Source: Trachelipus rathkii
Taxonomy: Eukaryota; Arthropoda; Malacostraca; Isopoda; Trachelipodidae
Direction: 5' to 3'
NCBI GenBank assembly: GCA_015478945.1
Contig: JABUQX010022979.1
Location: 1-64,000 of the forward strand
Length of the DNA: 64,000 nt
In this document: in pieces, positions 48,160-60,126 of the stretch
How the letters are laid out: the number at the start of each line of letters is the position of its first letter
Numbering within the stretch: position 1 is the first letter of the stretch
Made by a program: the position numbers and the translations under genes
The notes under the pieces: generated by a model
Seen by the model: only the letters and a program-made list of their open reading frames with translations
Told to the model about the DNA's origin: nothing
The model's database searches: none

Positions 48160-49310
48160 TGAGTATATTATAGGAATTTAGTAATTATCCATTATATAAT
48201 ATGACTATATTTCCCCTTGTTACTTGAATAAGTGTGTGAACATATAGTAAATATATTTTGTCGGTAATTTACGTTTTTGTATTGACCGTATTTCATGTAG
48301 ATCATCCATGACCATCTGTGCTCTTAGTATGATATATACTATGTAGTATAGTATACCTACTTAGTGGTATACGAATAATAAACGTGGATATAATAATAGG
48401 GTTTTTAGATGATTATTATTATGGTTATGTAGTATAATAAGTATAAGTATTATATATATATTTATAGTGATATGGTGACTTTACGAAAACCAAGATACCA
48501 GTACTAAACTAGTATTTTGAAGACAGGGAACATATAAGTAGTGATTATAACCCTCTTAAACATCATCCGGTATAAGGATAAAAGTGTATTTATAGTGTAT
48601 TTATTATGATGGATATAGTATACTATAGGTAATAAGAGATAGGAGGTAGTAGTGAAGGGTGTATAGTCAGAGGTCTATGTTTTTAGAGTAGGGGGGTATT
48701 ATAATAGTTATTATTATATAGTAGAAGTAAAGTAAAAAGATATTTTATTTTAAGTATTTCATTATATATCAGTTATCATTATGTTATATGTATATTGTGT
48801 ATATATAGTGAGTAGTGTGGTCGTGGTGAATGTATAGAGATAGTATAGTATAAGATAGAACTTAGTAATAGTAGGTAAGAAGTTGAAATGGAGGATGTGC
48901 CTGAATATTTTCGTAAGATATTGTGCGGGTATTCCGGGCTAATGGAGTAACTCATATAATACGGAATAATTCGGTATTGACGACGGGGGCGCGTGTGATT
49001 TGGCTCGAACTATTCGATGCCGAATATTGAGCTTTGATAAGAACAATCAAATTAAGATCAATTCATAATTTGTGAAAAAGATTATATTTATTTCAATTGT
49101 AAAATGAAAATTCTTTAGAAACTTATTTTCCAACAAAATAAAAAATATAAGCACATATTTTGTATTTACAATATTGCGGAAAATCTTTTCATTTGTCTAG
49201 ATCCTATCTAAAGGAGTTCTCACGATGAAATATGTGGATATATCTCGATTGAGGTGATTGGGGATAAGTGGACCAAAACATGGTAGCTGGTATAACGTGG
49301 GGGAGAGTGG
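48160..49310. other. interval without recognisable gene
   Basis: Continuation of the C-poor domain to about 48.9 kb, then ordinary AT-rich sequence. Confidence 0.5.
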
Positions 49311-49313
49311 CTG

Positions 49314-49604
49314 TTGCTTATTCATTGTCATAGTTTTATTCATCATGTTGCAACTATCATTCACGATTCAACTATTATAGGTCAGAAGTTGTGTAAAGAA
49401 TATTTATATTTACTTGCAGAAGCATATCCTCTAGAATATGTATTCAACGTCATTCAGCAACGGCAAGAGGCTGCAAGACTCATATATAAACGTGGTATTA
49501 ACAAGATGAAGCTGAAGAGTGTGCAAACAGTCATAGAATTAGAAATCAGATCATTTCACCGGCTGGAGTACAGACTTATGATATGTCTTGAAAGATTGTT
49601 TTGA
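49314..49604 (+). CDS. unrecognised 96-codon ORF
   Basis: The frame starts MLIHCHSFIHHVATIIHDST and continues with FNVIQQRQEAARLIYKRG and INKMKLKSVQTVIELE. The central part has a balanced amphipathic composition, more protein-like than most frames in this window. No domain, transposase signature or splice context was recognised. The codon pattern may equally reflect the local AT-rich background. Confidence 0.2.
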   Translation: MLIHCHSFIHHVATIIHDSTIIGQKLCKEYLYLLAEAYPLEYVFNVIQQRQEAARLIYKRGINKMKLKSVQTVIELEIRSFHRLEYRLMICLERLF

Positions 49605-51049
49605 AACAAATAAGTTTCCCTCCACTCCATATATCGCTTGCTGATGGCTGAGTCAGAAAATGTTTCCCTGATTTTCCTGTTGTTAAAATTATTTCCATTT
49701 CAAATGGAGCGCATTTGAAACAGCACTAAAACAGAGCATTAAAACATGAAGTACACAGTCGCTACAAGTGGATACCTTACTATTTTACGGCAACATAAAT
49801 CGGATTGTTTAAAGTAGAGGCAAGTAAAAGCAAAAGCTTCATGAAATAAGTGTGACACTCCGTAGTGAATGAGACTGTGAGGAAATCAGTATAATAAAAA
49901 AGACTTGTGCTAAGTTTCTATGTAATTATAATTGTGGTGTAGTGTAGCGTGACTATTCTTAAATTGCGATTCTCAAGCTAAGTTTTCAAACATTGATATC
50001 AGATAGTCAGTTAAATATGTCCGTTTGAGCGCATGGGATGAGAATGCACAATAGAAAAATATTAGACTGGTACCTAGATCGTCTTCTGCTGACGATGATT
50101 CACGTGTGGTGGAAAGGTGAAGGCTTGATAAGGTGTCCATTTTTCCCCTTCTTTAATTTGGATTGTTTTTAAAGAATATTGGCCGAGCAATATAAGAATT
50201 GCAGTGGCAATAAACAGAAAAGAAAGAATGAGAGGGAAACAGAAGTTCCCTATTGCGTTCTGATATACGAATGGTGATTATGGTAGCATAAATAGTAATA
50301 TTGGGAAGGCGACATACACGCGGAATTTGTGCATCGAAGAAGTAATAACAATATTAAGTAAGTTTTTTTGCCTACTTTGAACAGTGATGAACAATGAATA
50401 GTGTACATTCGGAGATGTGGTGGAAAACAACACTGGAAAATAGTTTAGTGGAATTTGGTAAGAGAAACTAGGCAATTAACTAGCGTTCCAGCTCCAACGA
50501 TCATCAGTCGAACAGATGAAGAAGATTTGTAGAACAGGAGGAATTAAATGTTATGAAGACCACAGAATAATAATATCGCTGCGACGTGAAAAAATGGAGA
50601 ACCGCTGGCCAAATGTGTCTTGCCATTTTAACCTTAGAGCTTATTTTTCAAATGAAGGTTTAGTTTAATGAAGATCTTAATTAAATAATTTAAAACCGCT
50701 TCTCATTCCATTAAGTAATTTTTTGTAATTATAGTGATTTGCGTTTTGCTACTGTGTGTCGGTAGTTAATATGGAGATATGTGTACTTTTTGTTTTTATT
50801 TACTCTTGTAGTATGAAATGTTGAGCAAGAAATTTTACCCCTTGGACGGGGTTTCCGCAACTGATTGTATTGATGTGCTGGCATGCTGATCCGAAAGATG
50901 TAGATCGTTTTTTGCATATCACGATCAGGCCATATTTGATAGAGCGAGTATTGTGTGTAACCAACAGATTTATAAAATTTTTATGATTTTACCATGTTTT
51001 TTGCGAGAGAAGTGGTCTAAGGCTGTTACTCGCATAAATTCTTGGGATA
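49605..51049. other. interval without recognisable gene
   Basis: AT-rich sequence with minus-strand frames of 62-65 codons and no motif. Confidence 0.5.
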
Positions 51050-51276
51050 CTATCATATATATCTTTATATATATATTAATACTAATATATATAGGTTATA
51101 TATTACTATAAATATATAGGTAATGATGAGTAAGAAATATATATCATATATATGATTATAATTTAAGTAATAATAATATAATATATTAATATAAATAATA
51201 ATTATAATATAATATATTATTAATATTATAATATATATAATTATATATTATATTATATATATAATTATTATAGTAA
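51050..51276. repeat. imperfect (AT)n array
   Basis: TATATA and TAATATA runs directly upstream of family A copy 3. Confidence 0.9.
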
Positions 51277-51327
51277 GGGTAGGGGCATGCTAGGTGTGAA
51301 CAGAATTAATAATATGAGAGATCAGAT

Positions 51328-51760
51328 TCACGTATTAGAGAAGTTGGTGTGGCTGTGAAGAAGAGGGTAAAGTGAAGGAGGTAATAATATGTAAAGTATT
51401 GATTGAATGAATGTTATTTGGTCAAGTATAGGAATAGGATGATGTAGTCGGTTATTTATGGTTAATTGCGATGTATAGTGGAAGAGTGTGTTTGGGATTA
51501 TCAATACCGGCTTGGGACGAACCGAGGAGAGTGGAGTGAGTCGTATGAACGATCCTGTACTGGAAGGAGTAGAGATAAATGTGTAGATTTGGCAAGAGGC
51601 GTATAGATAAGGTGCATTGATAGGAGAGATCAATTGGCGTTGGTGGTTTTTTGTGTATATGGGGGTGTGCAATGGTTGTTAGGCCTACACCTGGGCAAGG
51701 GATGAACTTAAATTGACGTATTTTAGTATCACCTATTAATAAGTTGAGGGTCGTCAGCTG
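51328..51760 (+). mobile_element. 3' fragment of RTE-like non-LTR retrotransposon (family A, copy 3)
   Basis: Heavily frameshifted, but it follows copy 1 in order. RIREVGVAVKKRV near 51334 corresponds to the RVKELCDVKK segment. LFGQV then a split DDVV corresponds to RWFVQVKRMDD. The DNA gatgtatagtgg (51472-51483) followed by agtgtg matches the MYSGECAG codons of copy 1. A GRP-like patch and GVSR/SES residues follow. A WARDELKLT reading at about 51690-51715 corresponds to the CPRDEP end, and the shared words caagggatgaac and attgacg appear in the same order. The compositional opposite-strand frame at 51328-51672 is a shadow. Confidence 0.65.
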
Positions 51761-52528
51761 GATCCCAATGAAAGCTTTAATGGGTTGAAGTAAATTTTGC
51801 TGTTCTGTTGAGAAGCTTTACTATATTAAATGGCATAACAGAGGGGCGGTTATATTAGCCTGGGCTATAATTCTCTTTACGTTATTATTCATACTCTCCC
51901 TCCTCGCTATTTTCTTTTCCGATGTTGTAGCGCTCCTTACTCCCAATCCTGGGAAAATAAGGTATTGTGATAGAAAAAGATAATTTGAAAGAATAAGCAT
52001 TTGTCTTAATAACTGTAAAGACTATTTATTATATTTATGATATAGTTAGTTATGTTTAATGGAAGTACTACTACTAAGAGAATATAATATATATATATTT
52101 TAATTAATATATATGGTACCGCTATACTATAGGTACAAATTATATAGCGTATATATTATACTCCCTCTAAATACTAAATATATTAGTTAACTCGTACATA
52201 AGAAAATGAGGTTTGAATATTATTATATTATTTTCATACAATAAGCTCATTTATTATATAAATAAATATGATAATCTGCAGTATATAAAGTGAGGAATAA
52301 TGTGTATATATAAATGACTAAACGAGAGAGTGAAGAAATATAATTGAAATAATATGGAAAACCTACACCATATATAAGTAAAGCTTAAACACTCTTAACA
52401 GGTATCTAACAAAAATTTCACTGTTGCATAAATAAATTATATTTTAATATAAAGTATTAAAAAAAGGAAACTTGATTTTAAAATGTATACAAATGATATT
52501 AATTGATATTTATATATTTAATTTTTAG
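51761..52528. other. AT-rich interval, probably upstream intron sequence
   Basis: No gene recognised. The last 200 bases could be intron preceding the exon at 52529. Confidence 0.45.
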
Positions 52529-52618
52529 TTTCAAGGAAAATACATAAATAAAATAAGGAGTGTTGTAAAAACTCAGATGCTTCCAGCCTCAAAGCCAACC
52601 AGACTACTATCACAGCAG
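52529..52618 (+). CDS. internal coding exon of an unidentified host gene
   Basis: Ninety bases between a T-rich acceptor (atatatttaatttttag, ending 52528) and a donor (gtaaca, from 52619). The exon is open in phase 0 throughout, encoding FQGKYINKIRSVVKTQMLPA and then SKPTRLLSQQ. The basic, Ser/Gln-containing peptide and clean boundaries look like a real exon. It joins a downstream exon (52749-52814) in the same phase. I do not recognise the protein. Confidence 0.5.
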
Positions 52619-52748
52619 GTAACAATTGCTTCCAGCTGAAAAAATATGGTGCTAGTCCTTTAAAAGTTGGTTACTGTTCAAAAACCAACTTCTAAATTTA
52701 TATCTTTTTGGAAATATTTGTTTGATAGTTAATACTATATTGATGCAG
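52619..52748 (+). other. intron (130 nt)
   Basis: Starts gtaaca and ends ttgatgcag. Short and AT-rich, and joins two phase-0 exon candidates. Confidence 0.4.
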
Positions 52749-52814
52749 CATGGACAACTACAAGAAGAGGATCATAAAAGTTGCCTCTTACAAATTGGTG
52801 GATTCTGGCTATAA
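52749..52814 (+). CDS. terminal coding exon candidate
   Basis: Following ...actatattgatgcag, the phase-0 frame encodes HGQLQEEDHKSCLLQIGGFW L and ends at TAA (52812-52814). It continues the frame of the exon at 52529-52618. A second frame in the same DNA is also open (from the ATG at 52750), so the terminal exon is less certain than the internal one. Confidence 0.4.
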   Translation, partial: HGQLQEEDHKSCLLQIGGFWL

Positions 52815-55800
52815 AGAGTCTAATAACGGCCAATGGTGGCTATAGAACTCTATAATTTATAATTTAAATTAATAATTTAACTAAAAAAATGAAAATATTT
52901 ATAGGCATTCTTTTATATTAATTAAATATCAGTATGATATAAAGCAATAGTATATTAAAGCTCATACTGAATAAACTGCTATCTACTTTACCCAAATTTA
53001 ATAATTGGTAGCCTTAATATCTCATTGTCTTGCTTTTTCACTATCTCACTTTCTACTTCCAGAATAATTGATATTAAAGTTAAAGCCTCAGTTCAAAATG
53101 TTTTTTTGATTTTTATTGCCCTCTTCTGGCATTACACAGTATCTCAACAGTAAATAAGTGAATTTAATTAATTAGTTTACCCTCAACAATACATATAAAT
53201 ATTTTTAAATACTGAATAACTACGTACGCTTGGTAGCATTAAATCTTTCATATAATCTTTAGATTTACTAAGCGATAGCAGTCCTTATAGTCTCGTCATT
53301 TAGTTACACAGTTGGATATACGCGTGCAGTTACTGTCATTAGAGTAATAAGTAGCAACGTAGTAGTTTATATCAGCTAAGTATATATATAATTAATTAAT
53401 AAATCTCGGAACATTTAAGTATGTCATGAATCAATTTCAGAATAATAATAAGGATTTAAATTAAGGTTTTTATCCCAATAGTAAGCAGTTAGTTGGAGGG
53501 CTGACTAGTAGCAGTTGAAGACGACTCATTTGGTCATACTGTTATCATAGAATCAATTTTTTTTAATTTTTCTTCATTTATTTAAAGTATGAGCACGCTG
53601 GGCTAATTTTATAAATAAGTGATATCAAATAAAATGCTGCTTATATACAGGCGTAAAATATTATTATTTATATTATAATTAGATATTTAATGAATGAAAA
53701 AAAATATAAATGATATAGCAATTTAAAGTTATTTATTATTATTTAATAAAAAAGAATCACAATAACAATTTGCAAGTACATATACTTATTTACTAATATA
53801 TTTGATTAAAAAATTTAATAATAAGAAATAGTATATATTTTATAAATTATATTAGCATATATGAAGGGAAGAAAAAAAAAGGATATGATACATGTCTTTT
53901 GATAGATTATGTTAAACATATATATACTATAACTATGAATATAAAGAGTAATATGGGTAGACAAAATGATGTAATTAGAAGAGAATAATGGTTTAATTTT
54001 AATGTTAAACTCATCTTACGTACGGTAGTAACTTTCCTTCTTCGTAGAACGATCTCCCTCAGTGCATAGCGTCTGGATAATCCCTCATCATAGCCTCCAA
54101 TCAGATAGTCGGCCATCATATTGGATATCTTTACTACTTGCTCCTTATGGTAAACGTCCTCACATGAACTTTAGATATTGATGGAAGCGTTACATCCATG
54201 CTCATATTTTATACATATAATCGTAGACCTATTGAGTTTATCTACGGAAAATTCTTAGGTGAGAATTATAAGTAGTTATGCAAACTTATATACTCATATC
54301 TATCAGTCCTATGGGAATGATAAAACTGTCTAGCGTTCCTGTACAAATGTTACGGTTGGTCTCAGGCTTTCAACTGTTCCGTACTACAGAAAAATTCCTA
54401 GTGCTTACATTCTGAAATAGCATTTCCTTACGCTTACTTAATCCTTTTAACACAGTCTATATTGTACGCAAGGCAGACATCAACAGAGGTAGTGGTTCCG
54501 TTTAATTTGTGCCATCAATATATATCCAGTACTTTTTTACTTCTTTCAGTTTACACTCTAGACAAGCGAACGTATAGAAGTCATATATAAGTACGAAGCA
54601 TTACTACATCATGGGTTATTTATAGGGCTTTTACACAAATATGTTTTATCAAATATTCTCCCATGTTTTATGTGTAGTGGATGTAAGATGGGTTAATTAC
54701 TTCTATCTGTAACAAGTATAAAAGCATTAATGTTTCTGTCACCATTGACGTCAGGTTTTCCCCGGTGTAATTCTTCATTTTGGTCCAAATGATTCCTTTG
54801 CGCCCGGCTGTCCTAATAGACAAAGGAAGAAGGTATATTATGGTATAAACCTGCTTGTTCTGACCGTAGCAAAAATATGTTTTATTCGCATTATTGAGTT
54901 CGCCGCATTATTTTACCTATCCATGTAACCTATTGAAAATTAATTTAGTTAAGCCATCTCCAAATCTGTCTTTTGATTTTTTTTGCAGTAATCCTCTCTC
55001 TATTCCGTAGTCAGAGATCATATCCCTATCTGGTAACCGAAGTCACATACCTGTATGCTTTATGTTGTGTAATAACACACACTTATTAAACATGCTCTAT
55101 GGTAAGTTGTCATAATTAAAAAAGTTATCGCCTGCTCAATTTACTGCTATCGTATGCGGGATTCCAATTATGCAGAGTTAGTTTAAGGATTGTCAACTTC
55201 TACATGCTAAATCACAAGAGTTACCTATCTGAACTGGAAAGAGTACCTCCGCAGTGCTCTAGCTTATCTGTTTTAACGATTACAATAAAATGTTCTTAAT
55301 CTGTGCCATGGTCCGTAGTTCATTTTTTAAATGCAACCTATCAAGCCCAACAAGCTCAGTGACAACTTCGGAGGCAAATTACACCATCCATACATAGAGT
55401 CGTTATCAGTTCACCCTTGAGGTAAACAATAGAACGGAACCATTCGATTCTGTATTTATCAGAATGGAATGTATAGGAGCATCACATGGCCCAAGTCTTG
55501 GCCACAACAATAACATTATACGACGTACTGGAAAGTTACACTAATCTGCTGGTGCCCGACGTCATCGATACGTTTAGTAAAACTTGTTGTGCTTACTGGT
55601 AGGATATATAATACCGAGGAAGTAACGTCTCATATCAGCCTACGCAAGTGCGCACCTTTTAATTAAGAATAAATTTATGTCATTCCATAGAGGAAAATTG
55701 GGCATAAAAATAATGCATGGGGGAATCAATGATTGAACAGAAAACGGGAATGTAGATCATATAGCAAATCCGAGATATAATCATTAAAATGGAGAAATCA

Positions 55801-56195
55801 GCACCATCCGAATTACTATATGAGACGTGTCTGCTTACAAAAGTCCATCCACAGAAAAATTTCCACCTTTATTTTGTACCAATTTTAAGTATTTCTTTAT
55901 TTTTTTCCTCCTAAATTGTGACCGAACTTTCAATAAGCTATTCGCGGGTACGATAGAGAAGTGGGTTATCTCTCTGGATCCGAATATTGTATCGCAGCAA
56001 TACTTTTAGCTCGATATATATCGAGTATATCGGTATATCTGATCTTTTTTCTATATTAGGACACAATACCTAATATATTAGGGTATCCATGGAGCTAACT
56101 AAATATATAGATATTTTTATAGTTCGTATACTGCCCTGGATATTCACTTTAGGTGGAGCATTATAACAGTATGTGATTTAGTCACATGTTATCTT
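52815..56195. other. interval without recognisable gene
   Basis: About 3.4 kb, AT-rich to 54 kb and then of mixed composition. A minus-strand frame of 70 codons (53907-54119) and a plus-strand frame of 60 codons (55827-56009) have no recognisable motif. Nothing else could be supported. Confidence 0.45.
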
Positions 56196-56343
56196 ACAGT
56201 ATATCTATATATAATATCTATATTAATATATATATTACTATATATATTATATATTATATATCATATATTTATTATAATATCTATTATATTTATATCCTAT
56301 ATATATTAGTAATATAATTTATATTGATATATAAATATAAAAC
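56196..56343. repeat. imperfect (AT)n array
   Basis: A/T tract left of the RT/RNase H element. Confidence 0.9.
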
Positions 56344-56499
56344 ACTTCAATGTAAGTCCTAACTTATTTATTAACTTAAAAGAAATGCCAATATCACTGT
56401 CCTTGGCATATATACAAATGTACTTAGATGATTTCAAAGCAACAATATAAATTTTATGTTAAAATATACAGGGTCACAAACACACCAACACACACACTA

Positions 56500-58115
56500 A
56501 TCTACGCTTATTCTCAATTTCAGCTCCAGACTACATATTGATAGTGAATGCTGCACTGGGCGGAATGACATTCTCCAATTTCAGGCTCCACACGTCGCAG
56601 CTTTTCTCCTCTCTGATCACATGGACCAGTACCCTTGCCAGTAAGCCCTGCGTGAAACCCTAACGGAGTTGAGAGTAGTCGGATGGTGGGAGGAAGCCAT
56701 GCCTACTGTTAATGGGAAGGCGGTAAGACAATCTACTGCGAGCGAGAAGATGCGAGTTTAGCATCGTCGTCAGCTTTTTACTGCCTGTGATACCAAAGTG
56801 AGATGGTACCAGAAAAGGTAACTGATTTTCAACGGGCATGGAACATTCTCGAAAATCATTTGGTTTCATGGGTAAAGGGCCAGCAAGGCTTGCAAGATAC
56901 TACGGGAGTTTGAATATATGATACAGAATTGGTCACTATTTAGAAACAGGATTCAACACAGGACCATTAAAATTGCCGTTAGTTCGGCTGTAAAAATGGA
57001 AGACGACTGGGGGAGAGTATGTGAGAAAGTGTGGTCAGGGAAAATTGCTGAAGCACCCTCTCCCTCTTCAGATTTGGATCTGTCTGCGAAGATTTGAACA
57101 TTCGCCATGATCAATAGAGTGGGACTAAAAGGAGTCGTTTAGTTCGGCTGCGAGACTCTCTCCTTTATAGAGGAAGTCAAGGAGTTATGGAGTATAGACA
57201 CAAGTCATGGGGGAAAGCAATGGGGTGTAATCTTTGATAGGTGTATAACAGCATTTTACAGAGGAAATGATTTAGAGACCATAAAACACTTTTCTCTAAT
57301 TGACACTATAAGTAACACTCTTCTATAAATGGAATCATGCAGATGGTTGAGGTGTTTGGGGCTGGATATAGGTGGAACACATAAAGTATTCTCTTCGAAG
57401 GCAGAAAGGATATATGTTTGTTACGACCTCAAGGTTAACCTTGGTGGATTATCGGAAGGTCCCCTTAGCAAAGCGAAGGTAATCGCCTTGAATTGGATCT
57501 AGCTGTGATAATAATATGGAGAACTTTTGACAATATCTAGAACAAGCGTAATTTAATTTTGAGCGGATGAAGGCAATATAGAGAAAGGATAGAGGCTTTT
57601 GGTCTACTCTTCAAGTTTCGTGAAGTGAAGTGACGAAGAAGGTCTAAGGGAAGATGGCAGGTTGTTTTCAATTGGTAAATGTGAGAGGAAAAGATGATTC
57701 GATCGTATAAGAAGTAACCAAGAAACTTCACTTGCAATATCCCTTCAACGGATGACGAAACCTATTAAGGATGGGGTTGGGTATTTCGCGGTTACCCTTT
57801 CTACCCTTTTCCCAGAATAAGCCAGGGAAGGTTTTTGTTGGAGAGAAGTGAAAGATATGAGAAGGACTTCTCTCGGTAAAGTTATTTGAGGAGAGTTGAA
57901 GCCAGCGTTCCATGGTGGCCAGTTTTGCTCCTTGAATACACTGTCAGGTCATCGGCATAGGTAAGAACTTAACAATTTCTGGGACACAGCCGAAAGCATC
58001 GTTAAAACTGATGGGACAATGAGAACACTACCTTGGCGGTACACCTTCATCTCAGGTGAATGGTCCAGAGAGAGAGAACGGAGTAATGGCGAACCTGAAA
58101 GGTTCTGTTCAATAG
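56500..58115 (-). mobile_element. jockey/I-like non-LTR retrotransposon remnant: RT plus RNase H
   Basis: Read 58115 to 56500. LLNRTFQVR and a GVPxGSVLS-like segment (58000-58095) are followed by the RT catalytic motif in TYADDLTVYSRSKTG (YADD at 57948-57959). Next is NFTERSPSHIFHFSPTKT (57728-57913 frame). Then come VKFLGYF, FSSHIYQLKTTCHLPLDLLR and LKSRPKASILSLY (57537-57737 frame), followed by an LDPIQxxxLRxAxGxFR-like stretch with KVNLEVVTNIYP near 57430. Across frames an RNase H-like order follows: DRSKSEEGEGAS, SIFTAELTAI, YSNSRSILQALLALYP, and VPSHFGITG (56783-56815). Almost every segment lies in a different frame, and stops are frequent, so it is non-functional. The 5' half is missing, cut at the AT array starting at 58116. 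Confidence 0.85.
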
Positions 58116-58268
58116 TAAAGTTATATATATATATTATATATATTATATATATAATATAATATATATATATATATATTATATAATATATAATATATAGAGT
58201 GGATCTTATAATAGGCGACTAATTTCTAGCACATAAGCAATTTGATTGATACTATATATATATATAAT

Positions 58269-58320
<52 letters not shown>

Positions 58321-58382
58321 ATATTAGTATATATATAATATATATATATATATAATAATACTATATATAATATATATATAAG
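58116..58382. repeat. imperfect (AT)n arrays
   Basis: Two arrays separated by about 50 bases of ordinary sequence (58197-58250). They abut the truncated 5' side of the minus-strand RT remnant. Confidence 0.9.
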
Positions 58383-59022
58383 TTTGGTAATTTTTAGTAG
58401 AGGGAATTTTGTACAATGGATATATAGTGTATGAGGAAGTAATATTAATGGATTATTATTATAATAATGTAATTTGAGTGCGGTAGAATCTTTTATATAT
58501 ATCTGAGATATATTTATTATTATTATAATAATATAATATAGTAATATATTTATTTTGATATATTAGGAGATATTTTTTAATTAAAGACATAATAATAATA
58601 TTAATATTGATATACTTATAAATTAAGAATTCAGAGGTTGATATATATACTTATAGATAACAGAAAATTACAAGTTATATATGTATTAAATAATAGTTAT
58701 GGATATATATAATAAGTATGAGATTATTTAAAGTTGAAAGATTTTAGAAGTTATGATAAAGAGTACATTATGTATTTATAGTGAGATATGGAGTTTAAAA
58801 GTTAATGTATATGATAGGATTTCGAATATTATAGATTTTAAGGATGATGGATTGGTTAGATTCACATAGTTAAAATAGAGGCGACGGATATTAATTTGAA
58901 AAGTTCAATAAAGAGTAAAAAATATTTTCTTAAATTTTTATTTTTGTAACTCTTATTAGAAATAGCTTAAAATTGTAATAATTTTAGAGATATAAAGCTA
59001 ATCTTTATCTAATTATAGGGTA
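58383..59022. other. AT-rich interval without recognisable gene
   Basis: A/T/G-rich low-complexity sequence with small ATT runs. No ORF of note. Confidence 0.5.
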
Positions 59023-59206
59023 TATATATAGTTTATATAATATATAATATAAAAATATATATATATATAATATATATATGTATATTCTAACATACTCTTC
59101 GTATGGTAATATTTCTTGGATTTTCACATTATTTCTATATACACTTCTGCAAGCAAGTAAGATCAGATTATTAAATAATATAATAAAACCTATATATTAT
59201 TTGATA

Positions 59207-59248
<42 letters not shown>

Positions 59249-59368
59249 TATATATAATTATATATATATATATATTATAGTATATATATATATATAGTAT
59301 ATATTATAATTAATTATATATATAAAGCGTAGGATTATATATTATATATATATATATATAGTTTCTAT
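59023..59368. repeat. (AT)n arrays
   Basis: Arrays at 59023-59092 and 59196-59368, separated by about 100 bases of unassigned sequence. Confidence 0.9.
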
Positions 59369-59928
59369 GAGCACAAATGGGAAATAATATTTTATAAATA
59401 CAGGAAAATATTAAGTTAAAATGTACGTTTTACAATATTAAATTTAATGAGAGAAATAGATTTTAATTTTTTGATTAGTCTTGAAGTTTATTTAAAAAAT
59501 AAATAAATTAAGATTAAATAAAGAAAATAAAATAAAATGTTAATGATTTATAATTAATTTTGTTATATTTAATTGTTTAATAATAACAAAGGTATTTATA
59601 GTCAATTAAATTATTTTGATCTGGTTATATATTATATATATATTTCCCGCGAAAAGCGGCAATACGGTTAGGAATAAAAAAAATCTATATGATTGAAATT
59701 TTCAATTACTTGTAAATTCGATTATTGAAAGGAATGGTTTAAACCGCGTTCCAAAACCCGTTAGTTCCTCAAGAGATATTCTCCTTCCTATTTGGTGGTT
59801 CTCTCTTCCTTCATATTACAATAGATAAATTAGGAAGATTGCTATGTCGGGCCTTCAGGATTGAATTAAAAATTTTAGAAGCGTCTATAATTTAGGTCTT
59901 CATTATTATTTATTTAATTATGATTATA

Positions 59929-59998
59929 TGTATTATTATTATTATTATATATATATATTATTATTATTATTATTATTCATCGTATTATTATTTATTAT
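59929..59998. repeat. (ATT)n / (AT)n compound microsatellite
   Basis: TATTATTATT runs on both sides of a short TATATATA block. Confidence 0.9.
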
Positions 59999-60019
59999 GA
60001 TCATTCATTTAAAATTTCA

Positions 60020-60126
60020 AGTTGCCTTCAACGGAATCCTTTGGTCTTCCTTCGGACTTGCCAGTAAATCTCGGATACTTTCATTGTAAATTTCAAGAAA
60101 ACTTTCTTCGATGTTTATATGCCAGT
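60020..60126 (-). pseudogene. kinesin motor-domain exon fragment (kinesin-14-like)
   Basis: On the minus strand the frame reads YNWHINIEESFLEIYNES then IRDLLASPKEDQRIPLK. The core FLEIYNExIRDLL is the highly conserved kinesin motor segment (strand 5 and following helix). The preceding IE-SFLEIYNE and the following DLLASPKE are closest to what I know of the C-terminal-motor kinesin-14 group (KIFC1/Ncd), minus-end-directed motors of the spindle. A T-rich tract lies just upstream (…ttttttcttccaattctacaac), but no exact AG acceptor precedes the coding part. The 3' side has only a weak GC-type donor before a stop. No other motor exon (P-loop, switch I or II) was found nearby on this strand. It is either one exon of a gene with distant exons or an isolated fragment. 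Confidence 0.5.

Larger units (their letters stand above)
44700..48900. other. C-poor, G/A/T-rich low-complexity domain
   Basis: The plus strand is dominated by G, A and T, in words such as taggta, ggtgat and agtata. Many 60-base lines contain only one or two C (for example 45061-45120 and 48601-48720). Read as reverse complement it resembles the 10.1-15.5 kb domain. Minus-strand frames up to 152 codons (45376-45834) are Leu/Ile/Tyr/Thr/Pro strings caused by the composition, not genes. Islands of normal composition lie near 46.44-46.68, 47.1-47.45 and 48.0-48.16 kb. Confidence 0.7.
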
